A stretch of 64,000 nt of DNA from Chrysemys picta bellii. Taxonomy: Eukaryota > Chordata > Testudines > Emydidae. Every line of letters begins with the position of its first letter. The stretch's first letter is position 1. The stretch covers positions 16,383 to 80,382 of the forward strand of contig NW_027052980.1 of NCBI RefSeq assembly GCF_011386835.1, in the 5' to 3' direction. Positions 33,946 to 42,105 of the stretch are shown in pieces. The notes beneath the pieces were generated by a model. That model had not been told where the DNA came from, searched no databases, and saw nothing but the letters and a program-made list of their open reading frames with translations. The position numbers and the translations under genes are program-made.

Positions 33946-34599
33946 AAGAATACGTAAGAGAATGCAAACCAGAGTAGGATCCTGCGAGCTTTTCAGATAT
34001 TGTTCAAGCTGTGAAAACCCAAAATGAGGGTCCTGGAGTGGATTTCAGCAATTTCGGCAAATATATCTACTCTGTAAACAAATTAATACAGCATATTGAA
34101 TCCCATAGCAGATACAATATGTCCTGAGGAGCTAAAATCAATTCAAGCAAGTGATTCTGCAAAAAGCTCCTAAGGAAAAATATTTGGATTCCCAGAATAA
34201 ACGAAGTTCTCCTTGAAAACTGAGTCTTGTGAATAAGGTTCTTCTTCCAGTGACTGTTGCATATACATTCTACTGCAGGTGTATGTGCACCCAGGGCACT
34301 GACTTCAGAGACTAGCCAGCAGTACGAGCAGGCAGCACCTGTGCCCCTCTCTCCTTGTGTTCTCTGCCAACTCCCTCTCAGTTCCTTCTCACTGCCCATG
34401 GTGACCGTTGTGTCCCCCCTGACTTTCCCTTCATTTAGCCAGTCTTCCATCGTTTTAGGGTATACAGTGAGTTAGTGTTCAATAATTTAATTTGTTAGTA
34501 ATTACAGTTTGATAGTTTTCTGGGAGATTTTACTTTGATAAATTCCCCAGGATTTGACAACATTCCACGTTCAGGGCTGTTTTCCATGTCACAGACAGG

Positions 34600-35530
34600 C
34601 ACGACAGTTGTTTGATCTGTCCAGGTGAGGGACATGTGAGAGACAATGCTCCATTTGCATCTCCATTTTATCCTTCTGTGTCTGCTCCTGTATGGGATTT
34701 AAATCTAGTCTCCTCCAAACTCATGGGCTCCCCTTTTGAGCCTATGGCTACTTCATTATCACTATTGTCTTATGAAAATGGCCTTTGTAGTGGTAATCAC
34801 TTCTGCAAGAAGAGTTTCTGAACTTCAGGCTCTCTTGGCTGACCCTCCTTTCACAATCTTCCCTAAGGACAAGATTTCTCTTAGGGCACACCCTAAGTTT
34901 ATCATAGAATCATAGGGTTGGAAGGGACCTCAGGAGGTCATCTAGTCCAACCCCCTGCTCAAAGCAGGACCAACCCCAACTAAATCCCCAAATGGCCCCC
35001 TCAAGGATTGAACTCACAACCCTGGGTTTAGCAGGCCAATGCTCAAACCACTGAGCTATTCCTCCCCCAATAAGGTAATGCCTAAGGTAATGTCAGCCTT
35101 CCATCTAACCAACAATTCATCTCCCAGTGTTTTTCCCCAAATCCCACTCCCCCTTGGGTCTAAAGCTGAGGAAACACTTCAGCCTTTGGATGTTTTTAGA
35201 CCCCTGTCATTCTACTTGGACCTCACCAGATCCTTCAGGACCTCTCCCAAGCATTATGTAGCCTATGCTGAGCGAATCAAAGGTCAATCAGTGTCATCTC
35301 AGTGACTCTCAGACTGGATTTCTGACTACATGAAGCTCTGCTGCAATCTTGCGAAAGTCTCTCCTCCACAGAGAATAATGGCTCACTCCACCAGGGCTTG
35401 CTCCACTTCATCAGCTTCTCTGAGCAATATTCCAATAGCTGATATACGCAAGGCAGTGACGTGGTCATCTGTGCATACCTTGTCCACTTGTTACGTTGTC
35501 ACTCAAGCCTCTCGTGGCAATTCAAGTTAG
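34600..35530 (+). pseudogene. DIRS tyrosine recombinase, broken
   Basis: Fragments in order: 'PFEPMATSLSLLSYE' (34732-34780), 'ITSARRVSELQALLADPPF' in shifting frame (34795-34855), then 'HPKF' and, past the SINE, 'PKVMSAFHLTN' (35078-35115), 'RSFRTSPKHYVAYAERIKG' (35227-35290) and 'MAHSTRACSTSSASLSN' (35379-35430). The HSTR box is the His-x-x-Arg motif of tyrosine recombinases, and a Tyr follows about 30 residues later (near 35490), where the nucleophile is expected. Frameshifts and the SINE make it inactive. Confidence 0.65.
34901..35070 (-). mobile_element. tRNA-derived SINE with CR1-like tail
   Basis: Read on the minus strand from 35070, an A box (TAGCTCAGTGGTTTGAGC) and a B box (GAGTTCAATCC) mark a tRNA-like head. 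It is followed by a CR1-type 3' end (GGACTAGATGACCTCC ... ATTCTATGAT). SINEs of this design borrow the CR1 machinery and are known from turtles. It splits the DIRS recombinase between 'HPKF' and 'PKVM'. Confidence 0.75.
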
Positions 35531-35950
35531 TGTTACAATCTCTTTTTAAATAATCCAAAGTCCCTCCACCTATACGGGAACTACTGTTGAATCACCTATC
35601 ATCGAATGTATATGTGCACAATCACTCCAAGTAGAAAAACATGTTACTTACCTGTACTGTAACTTGTTCTTTGAGATGTCGTGTGCATGTACACATTCTA
35701 TGACCCTCCCACTTTTCCCACTACTTTGGACATTGCCTACAGCAGTGTGATGGAATAGAGAGGGAGGCGGTGGACACACACCATTTTTGTCTCATTTGGG
35801 CAAGAGGAGAGATGGGGTGCATGCACTGCCTATTGGTACTGCTGGCAAAGGTCTCCAACTCGAGTGCATTGGGTGTGCACACACCTGCAATGGAATGTAT
35901 ATGTGCACACCACGTCTTGCAGAACAGTTGTTACTGTATAGGTAACTAAC

Positions 35951-36297
35951 CATTTTTTGTAACAACTGATGACATGGTATATATTGTACAATCACTCACA
36001 GCAGAGATATGTTTGTGGAAGAATATAATTTAGAGGGCATCCCTCATAAGGGATGATATTATGAATATAGGAATTTACAGATGTGCCTTGGAATCTGGGG
36101 TTGAGAACACAGTGTACCTGTGCACAGCAGTTCACCACAGAAGGTCTCTAGTTTCTTTTATTCCTTTCTCATTCACTGGTTTATTGTTTAATGAACTGAA
36201 AGATCATTACATGGTGGCAGAAGCATTGAACGAGAAGGAGACTGCTGTCATCTTGAAGTTAACTCCTCTGTTTACAACTGTGTTTACATCTCACCAG
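35951..36297. other. Intron end before the giant GBP exon
   Basis: The frame of the next exon stays open upstream to an ATG at 36061, but codon content there is ordinary and lacks the repeat. I read it as intron. It ends in a pyrimidine-containing tract and the AG of tttacatctcaccag at 36296-36297. An alternative first exon from 36061 cannot be excluded. Confidence 0.45.
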
Positions 36298-38754
36298 AAA
36301 GAGAGAGAAGAAAAGGAGAAGCAGCGCCAGCGAGAGAGAGAAGAAAAGGAGAAGCAGCGCCAGCACAAGGAGCGCCAGCGAGAGAGGGAAGAAAATGAGA
36401 AGCAGCGCCAGCACGAGAGAGAAGAAAGGGAGAAGCAGCGCCAGCGAGAAAGAGAAGAAAAGAAGAAGCAGCGCCAGCGAGAGAGAGAAGAAAAGGAGAA
36501 GCAGCGCCAGCATGAGAGAGAAGAAAAGGAGAAGCAGCGCCAGCGAGACAGAGAAGAAAAGAAGAAACAGCGCCAGCGAGAGAGAGAAGAAAAGGAGAAG
36601 CAGCGCCAGCATGAGAGAGAAGAAAAGGAGAAGCAGCGCAAGCATGAGAGAGAAGAAAAGGAGAAGGAGCGCCAACGAGAGATAGAAGAAAAGGGGAAGC
36701 AGCGCCAGCACGAGGAGTGCCAGCGAGAGAGAGAAGAAAAGGAGAAGCAGCGCCAGCATGAGGAGCGCCAGCGAGAGATAGAAGAAAAGGAGAAGCAGTG
36801 CCAGCATAAGGAGCGCCAGCGAGAGAGAGAAGAAAAGGAGAAGCAGCACCAGCGAGAGATAGAAGAAAAGGAGAAGCAGCGCCAGCATGAGGAGCGCCAA
36901 CGAGAGAGAGAAGAAAAGGAGAAGCAGCGCCAGCGAGAGAGAGAAGAAAAGGAGAAGCAGCACCAGCGAGAGATAGAAGAAAAGGAGAAGCAGCTCCAGC
37001 GAGAGACAGAAGAAAAGGAGAAGCAGCGCCAGCGAGAGATAGAAGAAAAGGAGAAGCAGCGCCAGCATGAGGAACGCCAGCGAGAGAGAGAAGAAAAGGA
37101 GAAGCAGCGCCAACGAGAGATAGAAGAAAAAGAGAAGCAGCTCCAGCGAGAGAGAGAAGAAAAGGAGAAGCAGCGCCAGCGAGAGATAGAAGAAAAGGAG
37201 AAGCAGCGCCAGCATGAGGAGCGCCAGCGAGAGAGAGAAGAAAAGGAGAAGCAGCGCCAGCATGAGGAGCGCCAACGAGAGAGAGAAGAAAAGAAGAAGC
37301 AACGCCAGAGAGAGAGAGAAGAAAAGGAGAAGCAGCTCCAGCATGAGGAGCGCCAGCGAGAGAGAGAAGAAAAGGAGAAGCAGCGCCAGCATGAGGAGCG
37401 CCAACGAGAGATAGAAGAAAAAGAGAAGCAGCTCCAGCGACAGAGAGAAGAAAAGGAGAAGCAGCGCCAGCACGAGAGAGAAGAAAAGGAGAAGCAGCGC
37501 CAGCATGAGGAGCTCCAGCGAGAGACAGAAGAAAAGGAGAAGCAGCGCCAGCGAGAGAGGGAAGAAAAGGAGAAGCAGCACCAGCATGAGGAGCGCCAGC
37601 GAGAGAGAGAAGAAAAGGAGAAGCAGGGCCAGCATGAGGAGCGCCAGCGAGACAGAGAAGAAAAGGAGAAGCAGCTCCAGCGAGAGAGAGAAGAAAAGGA
37701 GCAGCAACGCCAGCGAGAGATAGAAGAAAAAGAGGAGCAGCGCCAGCATGAGGAGCGCCAGCGAGACAGAGAAGAAAAGGAGAAGCAGCTCCAGCGAGAG
37801 AGAGAAGAAAAGGAGAAGCAGCACCAGCGAGAGAGAGAAGAAAAGGAGAAGCAGCGCCAGCGAGAGAGAGAAGAAAAGGAGAAGCAGGGCCAGCATGAGG
37901 AGCGCCAGCGAGACAGAGAAGAAAAGGAGAAGCAGCTCCAGCGAGAGAGAGAAGAAAAGGAGAAGCAGCGCCAGCACGAGGAGCACCAGCGAGACAGAGA
38001 AGAAAAGGAGAAGCAGCTCCAGCGAGAGAGAGAAGAAAAGGAGAAGCAGCGCCAGCACGAGAGAGAAGAAAAGGAGAAGCAGCGCCAGCATGAGGAGCTC
38101 CAGCGAGAGACAGAAGAAAAGGAGAAGCAGCGCCAGCGAGAGAGAGAAGAAAAGGAGAAGCAGCGCCAGCATGAGGAGCGCCAGCGAGAGATAGAAGAAA
38201 AGGAGAAGCAGCGCCAGCATGAGGAGCACCAGCGAGAGATAGAAGAAAAGGAGAAGCAGCGACAGCACGAGGAGCGCCAGCGAGAGATAGAAGAAAAGGA
38301 GAAGCAGCGCCAGCATGAGGAGCGCCAGCGAGAGATAGAAGAAAAAGAGAAGCAGCTCCAGCGAGAGAGAGAAGAAAAGGAGAAGCAGTGCCAGGGAGAG
38401 ATAGAAGAAAAGGAGAAGCAGCTCCAGCACGAGGAGCACCAGCACAAGAGAGAAGAACAGGAGAAGCAGCGCCAGCATGAGAGAGAAGAACAGGAGAAGC
38501 AGCGCCAGCACGAGAGAGAAGAACAGGAGAAGCAGCGCCAGCACGAGAGAGAAGAAAAGGAGAAGCAGCGCGAGCATGAGAGAGAAGAAAAGGAGAAGGC
38601 GCGCCAGCACGAGAGAGAAGAAAAAGAGAAGCAGCGCCAGCACAAGCGAGAAGAAAAGGAGAAGCAGCGCCAGCACGAGGAGCACCAGCGAAAGAGAGAA
38701 GAAAAGGGGAAGCAGCGCCAGCGAGAGATAGAAGAAAAGCAGAAGGAATGCCAG
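36298..38754 (+). repeat. 33-bp / 15-bp modular coding minisatellite (64 + 23 units)
   Basis: Hand parsing gives 64 eleven-residue units and 23 five-residue units: 64x11 + 23x5 = 819 residues, with no residue left over. The 5-residue unit never occurs twice in a row. Units vary mainly at three places: position 3 (Arg/Ile/Thr), position 10 (Arg/Leu/His/Cys/Gly) and position 1 (Arg/His). The C-terminal third has EEQEK variants (units 56-58). The plus strand is strongly purine-rich. Confidence 0.95.
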
Positions 38755-38820
38755 TGACAGCAGGAGGCCGAAGATAAGGAAAGGGCACATCAACAGCAGA
38801 TTGAGCTGGAGAAACTGAAG
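36298..38820 (+). CDS. GBP giant repeat exon: 819-residue E/K/R/Q helix, then TGA
   Basis: The exon starts after ctcaccag in phase 0 and ends at AAG before the donor gtaggt at 38821. It is 2523 bp, exactly 841 codons, phase 0 to 0. Codons 1-819 form an uninterrupted array of 11-residue modules (type REREEKEKQRQ) and 5-residue modules (type HEERQ). Codon 820 is TGA (38755-38757), and codons 821-841 continue as a clean helical sequence (QQEAEDKERAHQQ...ELEKLK). E, K, R and Q make up nearly everything, with many i to i+4 Glu-Lys/Arg pairs, as in single alpha-helix or straight hendecad coiled coils. If fully helical the segment would be about 120 nm long. Phases match the GBP exons on both sides, which is why I assign it to the GBP. 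An independent trichohyalin-like gene is the alternative. Mature GBPs are usually near 600 residues, so this would more than double the protein. Confidence 0.72.
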
Positions 38821-40270
38821 GTAGGTAAACCCACTCCTTAGGTACTTGTCCCAGTGGGTGGCAAAGATTCCAAATTTCTTCCTCACTTTAGGTAGGTGGG
38901 GGGCCTGGCTATGTTTCTAAATGCTTTTGAGATGGGGTGTGAATTGAATGAGGTGGGAAAAGGGGATATGGCATGGTACCTGGCTCCACAACTGTCTGCG
39001 AAAAAGGCCTGGGACATTTTTAGCCTTATGGGAAGGGAGGGTTGCAGATATTATAAGTGATGTGAACAAGGTTTGTCGCTAAAGTTTAAAGTGACGCCTG
39101 AAGCATCTAGAGAAGGAAAACAGGAACATAACGTGTGCTGTGGTTTCAACCCAAATTAGGGATTATTTAAGGAGATGGAGATAGAGGGTTTCCATGGTCC
39201 ATGAGGCCTATGAATTAATGTGTTTAGAACAATTCTCTAAATGCTTCACCCCACCCAGACCTGAAATCCAGGAAATAGACAAAAATCCCAAAGATGCAGG
39301 CATAGCTGGGACATGGGCCAACCATTATGCAGATAGTCGGCGTGGATTTGATAGAAAACCTAATAGGAAGTGAATGGGATCAGGGGGCAGGGAGCAGGCC
39401 CAAGCCTAGACCCACACTAGTGAAACCACCTCCCAGAAGCCCTGAGATGGGTGGGAGAAAGTGATGTGCCATATGTGACCAGCAGGGTCACTTTGCCCAG
39501 GTTTGCCCACTCTGCCCACGCAGGGCTGGGAAAACCAGCTGCATCTCAGCCCCCAGTTAGCTCCAGGCCTGTAAGGGACCATGTGAGACAAACTGCAAAT
39601 GGGACAGCTGACAGTTAGGAGGGGGTGGATGTCTCTGCCAGTACCAATGACAATCCAGTTACCTCCCTGGGGTGTGCAACCAAATACCTGAGGAGACGGA
39701 GGGTGAGACAGCTGCTGGGGAACTGTCCGTGAATAGATAATCGTCCAGACAACAGGTTTCTCCTTAAGGTGTAGCTTCAAAAGAATAGGTCTGGAGGTGC
39801 ATAAGTTGCTTTCCACACCTCTTGAGTATTTCCTAGGAAACCCCTTTTAACTAGGGGCTCTGGAACAGGGGGGACCAGGGGGCCATGGCGAGCGACAAGG
39901 GAGAGGGGACGGAGAGGAGTGAGCAGGGGGTGGAGTCTCAGGGGAAGAAACAGAGCGAGGGTGGGACCTCACAGGGAAAGGGGTGGGGCTATGGTTCGGG
40001 CACTGGTGGCCCCCGCCCCGCACTTCTAGGGAGCTTCCTGCACTACTGACCCCAAGGTTTATATTAGTTATGTCTCCTAGAGGAGTTCCCTACAATCCTG
40101 CAGTGACACATAAACATTTGCATTTTAATACAATGATGTCCTAAAATACTGAAAATTCATTCTGTGAGGTGTGTCCAGGAAATTGCCATTTCTGTCACAA
40201 TAGGGTTTGAAGCACAGCTCCATGTACACCGTAGTGATGATGCAGATTCTTCCCCACATTTGTGGTAATG
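38821..40270. other. Intron after repeat exon, with gag relic
   Basis: Starts with donor gtaggt. Besides the Gypsy gag remnant (38980-39530) nothing else is recognised. 39830-40010 is G-rich and low in complexity. Confidence 0.4.
38980..39530 (+). pseudogene. SCAN-type Gypsy gag remnant with zinc knuckle
   Basis: In shifting plus frames: 'YLAPQLSAKKAWDIF' (about 38980-39025), 'YELMCLEQFSKCF' (39209-39250), 'AGTWANHYADSRRG' (39307-39350) and a CCHC-like knuckle CDQQGHFAQVC (39477-39510). That knuckle's first Cys-His pair is one base out of frame. The arrangement matches the SCAN-like Gag of Gmr1-related Ty3/Gypsy elements, compare the gag at 51971-53122. Many stops. Confidence 0.5.
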
Positions 40271-40280
40271 TATTTGAAAA

Positions 40281-40580
40281 GCAACAGAGAGTCCTGTGGC
40301 ACCTTTGAGACTAACGGACATATTGGAGCATAAGCTTTTGTGGGTGAATACCCACTTTGTCAGACGCATGTAATGGAAATTTCCAGAGGCAGGTATAAAT
40401 ATGTATAAATAATTCTTGCCTGCATATTTATACCTGCCTCTGGAAATTTCCATTACATGCATCTGACGAAGTGGGTATTCACCCATTAAAGCTTATGCTC
40501 CAATACATCTGTTAGTCTTAAAGGTGCCACAGGACTCTGTTGCTTTTTACAGATCCAGACTAACACAGCTACCCCTCTGG
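40281..40580. mobile_element. Foldback (palindromic) retro-inserted element, 10-12 bp target duplication
   Basis: Two arms, about 40281-40405 and 40420-40548, are inverted copies of one another. They share 'gtggcacctttgagactaac', 'gcataagctttt' and 'ggaaatttccagaggcagg' and meet at a short AT-rich centre near 40412. A unique tail (cagactaacacagctacccc) follows the right arm. The flanks are perfect repeats of TATTTGAAAA (40271-40280 and 40581-40590), extendable by one base each side. Confidence 0.85.
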
Positions 40581-41007
40581 TATTTGAAAAGGTTAAGCAG
40601 CAGGGCCTTTGCCCTGCAAAGTTCCTTCTCAAGGGTTAGTAAGCAGACATTACATATCAAGACTTTGACGGGGTATTGGAGCGTATCTAAGCATACCTTG
40701 CCTCTTCCAGGATAACCCTGAAATCATGAGCCCATGGTTCACAGCCTGAAGTATCACTCCTTAGTGTTTGAGTAGAGGGAACAGGTTCAGGGTCATCAAT
40801 TACTCTGCCCAGTGAGAGCTGAAATCCTAAATAGTTAAACCCATTAGAGGACCCACCATAGAGGAGAGTTAGACACAGTGTAAGTGTCCAGAGGCACTGG
40901 TGCAGAGCTGGCCAAATTTACATGGAAACCTGATAATCTATCACAGTCTTCTCAAAGGTGTCTAAGCACGGAGTGTGGCTAGCTAAGGTGAGTCATTAGC
41001 AAATACA

Positions 41008-41173
41008 ACAAGGAGTCTGGTGGCACCTTAAAGACTAACAGATTAATTTGGGCATAAGCTTTCGTGAGTAAAAACCTCAATTGCCCAAATTAATCTGTTA
41101 GTCTTTAAGGTGCCACCAGACTCCTTGTTGTTTTTGTAGATACAGACTAACACGGCTACCCCCTGATACTTGA
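41008..41173. mobile_element. Second foldback element, 14-bp perfect target duplication
   Basis: Same family and architecture as 40281-40580. Arms with 'aaggagtctggtggcacctt' and 'agactaacagattaatttg' meet near 41070, and the tail is cagactaacacggctacccc. It is flanked by CATTAGCAAATACA at 40994-41007 and 41174-41187, a perfect 14-bp duplication. It lies in the intron before the last GBP exon. Confidence 0.88.
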
Positions 41174-41809
41174 CATTAGCAAATACAGCCATCTTGTGTT
41201 CTCTAGAACCCTGCTCAGAGCTGTGAACAGCCAGAACGGTTTGATTTCCTGTGGCCTGTGGCCCATATTGTAAGATATGGCCTTTGAGCTGGGTTTCAAT
41301 ATTTGACTGTCCAATTCGGGCCTGATTTTCAGATGTGTTGACCCTCTACCCCACCCCCCTTTCATTTCAGTTAGACTTGTGGCTACTGTGAATCTCTGAA
41401 AACAAAACTTCTCATTCTATATATACTGTCGGAGACATCCAAAATAAGGGACCACTTGGCTCCTTTCAAACACAGGTACCCTCAGTGAGTTGCAGGCTAG
41501 CTAGAGAGATGCAATAGGTTGGTCACTAAAATCTCTCAAGTACCAAGCTTCAGAAGGGCCTTGCAGAGGGGCTCACCATTCAAGGGTCTATCAGCACCAA
41601 AGGCCAGAAAAATGCCACCCTCCCATGTGAGGCCTGAGTGACAAAAAACATCCTCCTAATCTGTGTCTGTCTGGTCTGCCCCAGCTGCCCCCGTCTGAGC
41701 CGTGTCTGTCCGCACAGACCTGGTCAGGGAGAGCTGCTGGGGCTTTGTCGCCTGTGGGATGTACCAGAGTCTATGATTAACAGCGCTCTGGATTTTTGCT
41801 CTGTTTCAG
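41174..41809. other. Intron end with branch point and acceptor of last GBP exon
   Basis: A branch-point-like 'tgattaac' (41774-41781) lies about 28 nt before the pyrimidine-rich acceptor gatttttgctctgtttcag ending at 41809. Nothing else recognised. Confidence 0.45.
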
Positions 41810-42105
41810 CAACAGCGCTCTTGCTCACCGTTCTGAGCCTGGCCGGATTCCGCGCTGAGGGGACTGAAGAAACATTCAGATGATTCAGGGGGAATGATGG
41901 TCACCTAAATTTTACAAAATCCACTGCTGAAGCCAGTCCGGGCCTAGTGACTGGCTTTGGGGGCTCTGCTCTTTGCTGTCTTTGCTCATCTGCTGTGACA
42001 CCCACCTCTGCCCTGTTAGAGTTCAATATACAAGGTAGTTTTCCTGTTGCATCTGCTGTGTGGTGGGGTCTGCTGTTGGAGATTAAAGCTTTCTGTAGCA
42101 CTGAG
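41810..42105 (+). CDS. GBP last exon: short tail ending Cys-Ser-Pro-Phe, 3'UTR
   Basis: In phase 0, which both upstream exons supply, the exon encodes QQRSCSPF and then TGA at 41834-41836. The 3'UTR runs to about 42105. The last four residues, Cys-Ser-Pro-Phe, place a cysteine exactly four from the end, where prenylated GBPs carry their CaaX box. The Pro at the third position is unfavourable for prenyltransferases, so function is uncertain. A short last exon with a CaaX tail is the usual layout of GBP genes. The preceding giant exon contains a TGA, so this tail is reached only if that exon is skipped, the stop is read through, or the stop is absent in other alleles. Confidence 0.6.
42082..42087 (+). 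promoter_or_regulatory. Polyadenylation signal ATTAAA
   Basis: ATTAAA lies about 250 nt after the stop of the last GBP exon, with a plausible cleavage region near 42100-42110. It is the first good signal after the stop. Confidence 0.5.

Larger units (their letters stand above)
34240..35950 (+). mobile_element. DIRS-family retroelement, tyrosine recombinase end, with inverted terminal repeats
   Basis: The left flank (about 34245-34345) and right flank (about 35812-35925) are imperfect inverted repeats sharing 'atatacatt', 'ctgcaggtgt', 'gtgcac' and 'ccagcagtac'. Between them lies a broken tyrosine recombinase. DIRS elements encode RT/RNase H plus a tyrosine recombinase instead of a DDE integrase. 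The RT part is missing here, so it is an internally deleted copy. A SINE is inserted at 34901-35070. It ends about 350 bp before the giant GBP exon. Confidence 0.65.

Noticed and set aside
36061..36297. Upstream 79-codon extension of the repeat frame with an ATG at 36061
   Set aside because: Ordinary intron composition, no signal or domain, and a good acceptor at 36297 whose phase fits the GBP exon. Kept only as an alternative first exon.
36298..38754. CRISPR-like regular repeats
   Set aside because: Tandem with no unique spacers, protein-coding, eukaryotic context.
36298..38757. Stand-alone trichohyalin-like or golgin-like gene
   Set aside because: Composition is similar, but both edges are splice sites in phase with GBP exons, and there are no S100 or other partner domains nearby.
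36259..38886. Three very long open frames antisense to the giant exon (875, 834 and 784 codons)
   Set aside because: They are shadows of a purine-rich repeat. The complement of GAGAAG/CAG words rarely makes stops in any frame, so the translations are low-complexity Leu/Phe, Ala/Ser or Cys/Trp/Ser strings without domains.
41638..41883. Alternative reading of the last exon ending ...ALLLTVLSLAGFRAEG
   Set aside because: This frame needs a phase the upstream exons do not supply. The phase-0 reading gives a short tail with Cys at -4, as expected for GBP.
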